DNA of 64,000 bases. Origin: Solimonas aquatica. Its GTDB lineage: Bacteria; Pseudomonadota; Gammaproteobacteria; Nevskiales; Nevskiaceae. This document shows positions 27,286 through 35,500 of this stretch, one piece after another. Both the position numbers and the translations under genes were made by a program. Under the pieces are notes generated by a model. It made no database searches, was not told the origin of the DNA, and saw only the letters and a list, made by a program, of their open reading frames with translations. The stretch is from assembly GCF_900111015.1 (NCBI RefSeq), contig NZ_FOFS01000004.1, forward strand, positions 62,001 to 126,000, given 5' to 3'. Numbering within the stretch: the stretch's first letter is position 1; each line of letters opens with the position of its first letter.

Positions 27286-28311
27286 TCAGCAGCCCGAGGC
27301 CGAGTTCAGCGCCGCCTGCAGCTCGTCCTTGCTGATGCTCAGCGCCGCAGCACCGCCCACGCTCAGCTGCGCCGAACCGTCGGCCTGAAAGCTCAGGCTG
27401 GCGGTGGTGGTGTCGACGCTGATGTTGAGCGTGCCGGCGACCAGCGTGCCGCCGTCCGACTTCAGATCGCTGACCGTGGCCAGTTCCAGTGCGGCGCCCT
27501 TGCACTCGGCATTGCGCGAGGACGAAAAGCTCAGGGGGCCGCTGATGCTCAGGCTGCCATCGTTCTTGCGCACCAGGCGCAGCGCCGCATCCCCGCCCAG
27601 CACCAGGCTCAGCTGGCCGGCGCGGCTGCCGTCGCTCTCCAGAACGGCAAGATTGCGCAGCCGGCTCTCCACGCGATCCTCGAAACTGCCGTTCTCGATC
27701 AGGCCTTCCAGGGTATAGCTCTGCGTGGCGGTGACATTGTTGTCCTCGTCCTGCTCACGATACACCGCGACCAGACGCTTGCTGGCATCACCGCTCTTGC
27801 CGAACAGCACATAGCGATAGTCGTCGGTGTTCTCTTCCTTCACCGGATCGTAGTTGCCGGCGCCGCTTTCCAGCGCGCCGTTGATGCTCAGCTCGCCCGA
27901 GGAACTGTCGCTGCGCAGATAGCTGGCCACGCAATCGGTGTAGAGATCGTGATAGGTGTCGCTCTCGATCACGATGTTGCTGAACAGGCTGTAGATGCGG
28001 TTCGCGGTGCTGGCGTCCTCGCTCTGCTTGCCGCTGATCTCGCAATCGACGGACGTGGCGCTGGTATCACCCGGCGTGGCGATGCTGCCGGCGGCGCTGC
28101 CATCGCCGAGCGGATAAAGCCCCTCGGACTGCGGATCGAAATCGCTGGCGGCATTGAGCACCACCGCCAGGCTGCGCAGCACATCGGCCTTGCTGGCCAC
28201 CGCCGCCGGCGTCTGCGCGCCGCCGCCTCCCCCGCCGCCGCAAGCCGACAGGCCCGCGCCCAGCCACAGACAGCCGCTGGCGATGAGAGTGCGCTTGAGG
28301 ATGGTGTTCAT
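27286..28311 (-). CDS. Lipoprotein of unknown function, last gene of the curli block
   Basis: The product is 341 residues starting at MNTILK, with a GGAGG site 10 bases upstream. A lipobox LSAC followed by a run of glycines marks an acylated outer-membrane or periplasmic lipoprotein. The rest is Ser/Asp-rich and strand-like, with several Cys residues (VDCEISGKQ, TDCVAS, AECKGA). I do not recognise a family. It is downstream of the second curlin gene on the same strand and may be an accessory or an unrelated passenger. Confidence 0.7.
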   Translation of the reverse strand: MNTILKRTLIASGCLWLGAGLSACGGGGGGGAQTPAAVASKADVLRSLAVVLNAASDFDPQSEGLYPLGDGSAAGSIATPGDTSATSVDCEISGKQSEDASTANRIYSLFSNIVIESDTYHDLYTDCVASYLRSDSSSGELSINGALESGAGNYDPVKEENTDDYRYVLFGKSGDASKRLVAVYREQDEDNNVTATQSYTLEGLIENGSFEDRVESRLRNLAVLESDGSRAGQLSLVLGGDAALRLVRKNDGSLSISGPLSFSSSRNAECKGAALELATVSDLKSDGGTLVAGTLNISVDTTTASLSFQADGSAQLSVGGAAALSISKDELQAALNSASGC

Positions 28312-28384
28312 GATCTGCAAACCTCCGGATGAGGGACTGCTGCGATATAAGGACGTGGATGGGCGGGCCTGAGGGCGGCGCGTC

Positions 28385-29083
28385 TCAGTGCGAGGCACAG
28401 AACGCGTCGCTGCCGGAACAGAGATTGAGCGCGGTGTTGCCCGTCCCCGTGGTGGTGATCGGACCGAAGCCGGAGCTGTAACCGCTCTCCACCACGGCCG
28501 AAACCTTCAGCGCGTTGACCGATGCGGCGCTGCCACCGGGATTGCTCTGCGTGATGCTCAGCGCCACCTGCCCGTATTCGCTGATCGTGGCGCTGTTGTA
28601 CTGATCGTTCTGCTGCAGGTTCAGGCTGTTGTTGTCGCCGTACTGATGAATGTCGGCGCTGTTGAAGCTGCCGGCCTGCAGCACCGTCGCCGAATTGCCG
28701 TTGCCGGCCTGTTCCAGCGCCGACAGCAGATTGCCGCTGCCGGTCTGCGTGACGATGGCCAGATTGCCGACCCCGTTCTGCTCGATATCCGCGAGATTGC
28801 CGTCACCATGGCCCTGGAACACCGCGGCCTGGTTCTGCGGCGCCAGCTGGCGGATATCAGCGCGATTGCCCACGCCTTCGGACTGCTCGATCAGCGCCAG
28901 CGTCGCCGTACTCTGCAGCGCCAGCAGATAGTTCTCGATGGCCGGCGCGATGCTGGCGCCGCCTTCGGTGTTGCGCGCCTCGAAAGCCTTCTGTGCATCG
29001 ACGATCTGATCGATGCTGCTGCTCTGCGCCAGGGCCAGCGCCGGCAGCAGCAGGAACAAGGCAGTGAGCATTTTCACCGGCAT
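28385..29083 (-). CDS. Curlin-repeat protein (CsgA/CsgB-like)
   Basis: The product is 232 residues. The ATG at 29083 shares one base with the csgG stop (TGATG), so translation is coupled. Residues 1-19 are a signal peptide. About residues 70-165 contain repeated Q-X-G-X-G-N-X-A segments (GVGNRADIRQ, GDGNLADIEQNGVGNLAIVTQTGSGN, GNGNSATVLQAG, written piecewise), the strand-turn-strand units of curli fibres. Two Cys residues close the C-terminus. It is likely a fibre subunit or nucleator secreted through CsgG. Confidence 0.82.
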   Translation of the reverse strand: MPVKMLTALFLLLPALALAQSSSIDQIVDAQKAFEARNTEGGASIAPAIENYLLALQSTATLALIEQSEGVGNRADIRQLAPQNQAAVFQGHGDGNLADIEQNGVGNLAIVTQTGSGNLLSALEQAGNGNSATVLQAGSFNSADIHQYGDNNSLNLQQNDQYNSATISEYGQVALSITQSNPGGSAASVNALKVSAVVESGYSSGFGPITTTGTGNTALNLCSGSDAFCASH

Positions 29084-30201
29084 CACTCCCGACCGCTGTC
29101 CACGAAACTGTCGCCGGCGCCCGTGGCCGCCGGCTTTTTCGCGCGCGCCTTGGCAATCGCCTGGATGGCCTCATCGGCGTTCGCGGGCTTGCTGCGTGCC
29201 GCGCCGCGATCCGGCGTTGCCAGCAGCTTGTCCAGCGACACGGCGCCGGCCGGCGTCTCGGGCTCGGCCGCCAGCAGCGTCGTCGCCGGATCGACCTTGG
29301 GCTTGAGCGCTTCCAGCAGGCCGCTGCCCGGCTCGTTTTCGGTGTCCGTGCCCAGCAGCTTGGCGCTGACCGCGCGCACGATCGGATGATTGACGTCCTC
29401 GGCATGCGCCAGCACCCAGGACTTCCTGTTGATGCCCTCGACGATCAGCGCCACCACGGCGGTTTCGATGGCTTCCTGGATCGCCACCTGCACCGGCTCG
29501 CTGCTGGTGTAGCCGGCCTCGGCCTCGAACAGATCCTTGTAGGAGATGAAGCGGTAGACGCCAGGCGAGATCAGGCTGGAATAGATGGTCTTGGTGACGT
29601 TGATGCTGTGCAGGATCACGCCGGTGTTGGTGTCCACCGCGCGCAGATTGACGGTGACCTGATCCTTGCGGAACTGCTGCGAGGCGGAGATGCCCAGATA
29701 CTTGATGCCGATGCCGCCGGTGGTGACGTTGAAGTCATATCCCACCACCGCCCCCTCGATGAGCAGATTGGCCGGCGTGAGATTGGGAATCTGCGGCACC
29801 GTGGCATTGTTGCCGCCGGTCTGCTCCGTGGAACGGAAAATCTTGCGCTCGGTGAGCAGGTCCTGCAGACCTTCGCGCTCCACCGGTGAAAACCAGCGCG
29901 ACTCGGCCAGCGCGCGCACCAGATAGGCGGCACCGCCCTGCGTCACCGCCGTCGAGAACGAACTGTCCGGCGACTGCTTGTACTGGCCGGACTGATCGCG
30001 AAAGCCATACACGGCGACCGTGATCGGACCCTTGGGCGGCGGCAGCTGGCGCAAACGCCGGCCGATGCTGGTGGCCGGCGAAAGATCGGCGGGCGAGCGC
30101 ACGCCCTCCGGTGCCTTGCCCATCAATGCGCAACCCGAAGTCCAGCACAGGATCAGAACAGCAATTATCTTGGCAAGCCGATTCATACTTCTTATGTGCA
30201 C
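29083..30201 (-). CDS. csgG: Curli secretion channel CsgG with C-terminal extension
   Basis: The product is 372 residues from a GTG at 30201 that follows GGGGAGG at 7-bp spacing; ATG 30186 is the alternative. A lipobox-type SGC gives the acylated Cys. The core matches Escherichia coli CsgG closely: the VYGFRDQSGQYK, SSFSTAVTQGGAAYLV, SRWFSPVEREGLQDLL ERKI and GYTSSEPVQ blocks in order. CsgG forms the nonameric outer-membrane pore that exports curlins. E. coli CsgG is about 277 residues; here an extra segment of about 90 Ala/Lys/Pro-rich residues follows the core. Its ribosome site lies in a perfect 11-bp hairpin. Confidence 0.93.
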   Translation of the reverse strand: MHIRSMNRLAKIIAVLILCWTSGCALMGKAPEGVRSPADLSPATSIGRRLRQLPPPKGPITVAVYGFRDQSGQYKQSPDSSFSTAVTQGGAAYLVRALAESRWFSPVEREGLQDLLTERKIFRSTEQTGGNNATVPQIPNLTPANLLIEGAVVGYDFNVTTGGIGIKYLGISASQQFRKDQVTVNLRAVDTNTGVILHSINVTKTIYSSLISPGVYRFISYKDLFEAEAGYTSSEPVQVAIQEAIETAVVALIVEGINRKSWVLAHAEDVNHPIVRAVSAKLLGTDTENEPGSGLLEALKPKVDPATTLLAAEPETPAGAVSLDKLLATPDRGAARSKPANADEAIQAIAKARAKKPAATGAGDSFVDSGRE

Positions 30202-30208
30202 AGATGAA

Positions 30209-30234
30209 CCTCCCCGGATCCATATCCGGGGAGG
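30209..30234 (-). promoter_or_regulatory. Perfect 11-bp hairpin sequestering the csgG ribosome site
   Basis: CCTCCCCGGAT (30209-30219) pairs exactly with 30224-30234 across a 4-nt loop. On the transcribed strand the 3' arm contains GGGGAGG, the ribosome site of the csgG GTG start. It lies between the major curlin stop (30273) and csgG. It may lower csgG output relative to curlin, act as a switch, or protect the curlin mRNA 3' end. Confidence 0.6.
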
Positions 30235-30272
30235 CTCTCAACCGCATGGAACTTCGTTGCCGCCCTTGACGA

Positions 30273-31523
30273 TCAGGGGGCCAGGTGCTGATAGACGCTC
30301 GCGTAGTTGCCGGTCACGAAATCCGCACCAGCCGCCGCGTTGCTCTGGTAGACGAAGGCGATCGCGCCGCTGGCGCCCGCGACGTCGGTGGACTGATCCA
30401 CCTGCGCCACGTTGCCGTCGCCGATCTGGAACACGTACGAGGAATTCACCGCGCCCGCCTGGTAGGTCTGCGCGATGTTGTTGTTGCCGACCTGCGCCAC
30501 CAGCGCGAACTCGTTCAGCGGCGAGCCCGAGTCACCTTCGTACTGGAAGGTCTCGATGAAGTTGCTGTCGCCGTTCTGCAGCGCCAGCGCCGTGTTGAAC
30601 GAACCCTGCTGACCGATGCCGACGTAACCGTTGGTGCCGTTCTGCAGCGCCAGGGCCTGGTTGTTGGTGACATCGGAACCGGCGAAGGAATCATCGACAT
30701 CGATATCGACACCGTTGATGGTGCTGAAGGTCAGATGCGTGCCCTGCGTGATCACCGCGAGGTTGCCCTCGGCGTTATCCGGCTCGACGTAGTTGGACAG
30801 ATCGGTGAGCGCGATCTCGCCGTTGCCCAGATCGATCGAGTAGGTGCCGTCGGCGAAGTTCACCACCACTTCACCCTGGCCCACGGCCTGGCTGTTGTAG
30901 TCCTGAACCGTCAGCGTGAAGGCGCCGCCGGCGGTGGCCGAGGCGGTGTCGGTGTCGCCGTTGGCGGCGATGTCGCCATTGGTCAGCGAGTTCTGCGCGG
31001 CGATGGCGTTATCGACTTCCAGGCCGGTGGCCTGGATCACGATGGCCTGCGACTTCTGCTGGCCGTCCTGCACGATCAGGCCGTAGTTGTTCTGTGAACC
31101 GCCAACCACGTTCACCTGAAACGGCGCGGCGCCGGTGTTCTGGTCGGTGTAGGCGGACAGATCGGGCACGGTGGGACCGGTGAAGTCGGTGACACCGGCC
31201 AGGCCGGCGACCGCATCGGTGGTGTCGCTGTTGAACGCCGCACCGGTGCTGTCGACGGTGACCTGACCCGCGGCGCCGGCGGCGGCACCCTGGATCACGG
31301 TGGCGATGTTGGCGACATCGGCATTGCCGGTGCCGCTGGAGTCGATCTGCAGGATCGCAGCGGCCTGCGGCAGGCCATCGGCCTGGACCTGGTTGATGTT
31401 GGCGACCGCGCCGGTCTGGTCGGCCTGATAGATGATGCCTTGCGTCGCCGTGTCGTCTGCGAAGGCCGCGGGGGCGGCGATCATCGCACCCAGCACGAGG
31501 GCGATTGAATGTTTCTTCAACAT
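30273..31523 (-). CDS. Large curlin-repeat protein (416 residues)
   Basis: The product has a signal peptide (cleavage near AFA-DD, residue 23) and is rich in Gln, Asn, Ala, Val and Asp. Curlin-like Q-X-G-X-N segments are spread through it, densest in the last third (QQGSFNTALALQNGDSN, QVGNNNIAQTYQAG, QIGDGNVAQVDQ). It is almost three times longer than E. coli CsgA. Non-repeat stretches between the repeat blocks include TVQDYNSQAVGQGEVVVNFADG. Its place between csgF and csgG suggests it is the main fibre subunit. A GGAG site lies 9 bases before the ATG. Confidence 0.82.
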   Translation of the reverse strand: MLKKHSIALVLGAMIAAPAAFADDTATQGIIYQADQTGAVANINQVQADGLPQAAAILQIDSSGTGNADVANIATVIQGAAAGAAGQVTVDSTGAAFNSDTTDAVAGLAGVTDFTGPTVPDLSAYTDQNTGAAPFQVNVVGGSQNNYGLIVQDGQQKSQAIVIQATGLEVDNAIAAQNSLTNGDIAANGDTDTASATAGGAFTLTVQDYNSQAVGQGEVVVNFADGTYSIDLGNGEIALTDLSNYVEPDNAEGNLAVITQGTHLTFSTINGVDIDVDDSFAGSDVTNNQALALQNGTNGYVGIGQQGSFNTALALQNGDSNFIETFQYEGDSGSPLNEFALVAQVGNNNIAQTYQAGAVNSSYVFQIGDGNVAQVDQSTDVAGASGAIAFVYQSNAAAGADFVTGNYASVYQHLAP

Positions 31524-31601
31524 GAATGGATACTCCAGTTCAAACTGCGTTTAGGTGGAGGTACTGCGCCAGGTGTTCTTGCATGCGCGGCCGTGAACGA
31601 C

Positions 31602-32012
31602 TCACAGCTGCGTACTGATTTCGAAGGTGTTGGTCTGACCGGTGGTTCTGTCGGTCGTACTGATCGTGGTCACACCGTTGCCCTTGTCGGTGACCGTGAT
31701 GATGTAGTCCTGCGTTTCCACGGTGCCGGGAATCAGGCCGCCGTCGACATTGATGATGTTGCGCAGCGCCGCCGAACTGACGCGGCTCAGGATGGCCGAC
31801 TGCAGCGAATCGGCGAAGGCCTGCAGCTTGTCGGCGGGACTCTTGGTCACCACCGGCGCGGTGTACTTGTTGATGGCCTGCGCCTCGCCCAGCAGCACCG
31901 AACCGTTCAAGGGGTTGCCGCCGAACGAAGGATTGACCGGCGTGTAGGTCAGCGGCGCCGCCCACAGCGTCCCCGCCGGCAGCCACAGCAGCAGCCATAA
32001 ATACCCGCGCAT
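31602..32012 (-). CDS. csgF: Curli assembly factor CsgF
   Basis: The product is 136 residues. The ATG at 32012 has GGGGA at suitable spacing; an ATG two codons upstream has the site too close. After a signal peptide the mature N-terminus LTYTPVNPSFGGNPLNG is the highly conserved CsgF segment that inserts into the CsgG pore. The C-terminal half (TVTDKGNGVTTISTTDRTTGQT) is strand-rich. CsgF docks curlin to the cell surface and forms the outer constriction of the secretion channel. It lies between csgE and the large curlin gene. Confidence 0.93.
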   Translation of the reverse strand: MRGYLWLLLWLPAGTLWAAPLTYTPVNPSFGGNPLNGSVLLGEAQAINKYTAPVVTKSPADKLQAFADSLQSAILSRVSSAALRNIINVDGGLIPGTVETQDYIITVTDKGNGVTTISTTDRTTGQTNTFEISTQL

Positions 32013-32049
32013 CCTCATTCCCCAATTGCCAGTCAGCGGGCGCGCTGGC

Positions 32050-32433
32050 CTACAGGCCGTCGCCCAACAGTTCCGAATCCTTCAGCATGTCGTTCAACTG
32101 CGCGCTCATCACCGCCGAGTACACGCGCCCCGAAGCGTCCGCGCCCACGGCCCTGGCCATGCGCGCGTTGAAGCTGATGAAGCGCTGAAAAACCACCTGC
32201 CCGTTGAACAGCACCGTCACCAGACTGCCCAGACGCGCGGCGGGTTTTTCATTGATGGTCAGGGAGAAGCGCCCGTCCGGATCGTAGGCCTGCCAGACCG
32301 TCGCGAAGGAGTCGTAAAACTCGCGACCCGCGAATGTCCGTGTCTCGTTGGCCAGCAGCCCCGGCACCTCGATGTCTGCGGCCTGCGCACACAGCGCAGC
32401 CAGCAGCAGCAAGCCTGCCCATCCGAAACGCAT
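32050..32433 (-). CDS. csgE: Curli secretion specificity factor CsgE
   Basis: The product is 127 residues from an ATG preceded by GGGGAATTC. A signal peptide (residues 1-18) is followed by DIEVPGLL..ETRTFAGREFYDSF, the typical CsgE start, and by RFSLTINEKPAARLGSLVTV. CsgE caps the periplasmic side of CsgG and selects curlins for export. It is the first gene of the minus-strand curli run and begins only 92 bases after the TpsA stop. Confidence 0.92.
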   Translation of the reverse strand: MRFGWAGLLLLAALCAQAADIEVPGLLANETRTFAGREFYDSFATVWQAYDPDGRFSLTINEKPAARLGSLVTVLFNGQVVFQRFISFNARMARAVGADASGRVYSAVMSAQLNDMLKDSELLGDGL

Positions 32434-32459
32434 GAATTCCCCAAGCAGAACCACACCCC

Positions 32460-32473
32460 TGTCATCTGTGACG
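32460..32473. promoter_or_regulatory. Near-match palindrome TGTCA-TCTG-TGACG before csgE
   Basis: This differs from CGTCA-N4-TGACG by one base in the left arm. It lies 27-40 bp before the csgE start in the 92-bp gap after tpsA. A one-mismatch copy is expected about once or twice by chance in 64 kb, so support is weak. Confidence 0.25.
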
Positions 32474-32525
32474 CAGCCTACACAAGGAACATTGCAGCGC
32501 CGTGGCACGGCAGCGGCCTGCGCAC

Positions 32526-35500
32526 TCAGCCGCCGTGTCCGCAGGCGCCCTGCTTGCGGTCTTGCTCCGTGCAATCGGAACCCGAATCCACCGGGCTGAG
32601 AATCTCGACGAACAGTTCCAGCTCGGTATCGCGGCGTTTCTGCGAAGCACCGGCCTGCTCGGCGCTCTGCGCCACCGCCGAGGACACCGCACCGGCCACA
32701 CTCATGGCGGAAGAATCCACGGCGGCGCTGGGCACGCCGATCTTGGCGCCGGAGACCTGGATGTTGTCGGCATTGGCCACCTGCGCCGCCGCGACATTGA
32801 GACTGCCGCTGACGCGGATGCCGGCGTCGCCTGCATCCACGGTGCCGACCGGTGCGATCAGATTGGCCGAACCTGCCGGCTCGCCCGGCACGCTCTGCAG
32901 CGCCGCGATGCCGGCGCCGCTGACCTGCGAGGCGGTATCGACCGTGCAGAACAGATCGTCGTCGCAGGCAAAGCGCAGCGGCGGCACTTCGGAACTGGTC
33001 TTGGCGCCCTTGCCGGCATTGATGTCGCCGTTGGAACTCCAGATCAGCACATCGCCGCCCTGCTGCGTGAAGATGCGGCTCTGCGCCAGCAGCACGCTCT
33101 GATCGGTGAACACCCGCACCGAGCCGGCCTGCAAGGCGAGCACGCCCTGCGAGCTGGGGCCCACCGCCGCGGTGTTGCCGGTTTCGGCGGTGAACGGCGG
33201 CGCGCCGGCGCTGCCGACCAGAATCGGCCCGCCGGGACCGAGAATGTCGATGCTGCCGCCATAGCGCGACTGGATCGTGGAACCGCGCATGTCCAGGGTG
33301 CCGGTGCTGCGCAGCGCCAGCGCGCCATTGCGGCTGCCATCGAGCGCGTTCTGCGTATAGCCCCACTGCCCGGGGAACAGGGTGTCGATGGCGCGATAGC
33401 CGCGTCCGTACTGGCCGGCATAGAGGATGTTGTCGGCGCTGTACTGCACGCCCTGCGGATGGCTGCGGTCGTAGACCTTGCGCGTGACCGCGTTGTAATC
33501 CAGGCCCACCTGATTGAGCAGATCCAGGAAGCTGGCACTGACGAAGCGCTGGCGCTGTGCCTGCGGCAGCGCGCTGAAGATCTGCCAGGCCAGGCTGGCA
33601 TCCAGCGCGCCGAGCTGCACGCTGCGATCCACGCCATCGCGACGCTGCGCGTCCAGCAGCGTCTCACGCACGAACGCCAGCAGCGCCTGCGTGTAATCGG
33701 GCGTGCCGAGCTTGTCCTGCGGATTGAGCGGATCGTGCAGCACGGCCGGATCGAGGTACTGCGCGGCGAAGGCATCGATGGCGATGCCGGGACCGACGCC
33801 ATAAGCGACATCGATATCGGCGCCATCGCGATCCAGATACAGATTGTTGCTGTTGCCGATGCTGCGGATGCCCGGGAACTGTTCGCTGCCCTTGAACAGA
33901 TAGCCGTCGCTGCGCGCATCGCCGGCGGAAGTCAGCGGCCCCAGATTGCGTCCGGCGGACACCGCCAGACTGCCCGGGCCGCCAAGCTCGATCACCGGCA
34001 CGAACTTGGATTGCTGCAGCGGCGGATCGAGCAGATCGCGCCCGGCGATGATGCTGGTGATATCGCTGCTGTAGAAGTTCTGGCCCGAGAACCAGAGATT
34101 GACGATGTCCAGACCGGCGCGGATCTGCGCCGGCTTGAACACCGAGATGCGCATGCCATTGTCGCCGGCACCGGCCTCGTAGCCGGGAAACGCCTCCGAG
34201 CCGGCGGTGACGCTGAGGCGATAACCATTGAGGATGCTGCCGGCCACGCTGTAGAGGCGCAGCGGCTGCGGATCATGCGCATGCAGCAAGCCGGGATCAC
34301 GCAGCAGGAAATTGGAGAGTCCGTCCTGCTGGATGAAGCTGCCCGAGGCCGGCACCGCGCTGCTGCTCAGCGGCGAGTCGATCGAAGGCAGCAGCGCCGC
34401 ATCCAGATCGAGCAGGCCCAGGCGCTCGCCGTTGTTGGCGCGACCCAGCAGGCTGATGCTGTCCTGTGCATACAGTTCCAGCTGGCCATCGGCGGCCGGG
34501 AACAATTCGCCGCCGCGACGCAGGCTCAGGGTGCCGTTGGCGGCGGCGATGCTCAGATGCGCCGGCAGGATGAAGGCATCACCTCGGCCCAGCACGCTGC
34601 TGCCGCCATAGTCGGCACCCGGAATCACCGCCGCGCTGCCCAGCACCACCGCGCCGGCGGCGCTGCGCAGGCTCACCGCCGAAGCAGCGCTGTAGGCATT
34701 GGCGTCGAAGTTGGTGAACAGATACGAGGGATTGAAGATGCCGCCGACATTCAGTCCGGCCGCCGCCTCGACCTTGAGCTGCGCATCCTGCAGCGCCAGC
34801 AGCGGCGCCGCATCGCTGTTGCCGAACACGCCGCCGGCACGCAGATGGCCCTCGCCCTTCGCCACGAAGTACGAGCCGCCCAGCACATCACCGCCGGCCG
34901 AGAGCTGCAGATCACCGCCGCCGATGCCGCGTTCATCGGCGCCGGCCTGCTTCGTCCAGGTGCTGGGCAGGGAGACCGAGAGACCCTGGATATCGCCACC
35001 GGCGCGGATCCGCACATCGCCGCCGGCGCTGAGCACGCCCTGATCGAACATGCCGAAGTTGATGGACGATGCCTCGCGGCTGCCGGTGCAGCCGCTCTGT
35101 GTGAGCAGGCAGCTGTCCTGCATCCAGGGCCACCACCACTGCGTGAGATTGGCGCCGGCCACGCCGGTGCGCGTGCCGTCGTCCGTGATCTGCAGCGGCG
35201 CGCGGATGCTGCCGCCGACCGCGATGTCCAGATCGCCGGCACCGCGCGGCTGCACCTTGCCGGTGTCGATCACCGGCGCCTGTCCGTCCACCACACTCAG
35301 CAGCCCGGCATTGCCAGGCCGCACCAGACCATCGGTATTGGCGTAGCCGGCGGTGTAGATCACGCCGGGCGCCACGCTGTCGCTGAGCAGCAGATCCCGC
35401 GCGGCGGCGATCTCGATGCTGCCGACGCCGGTGCGGATCATGGTCGGCGTCGCGAGCATGCGGCCCTCATTGCCTGCGGCATTGGAGGCCGCGCTCTGAT

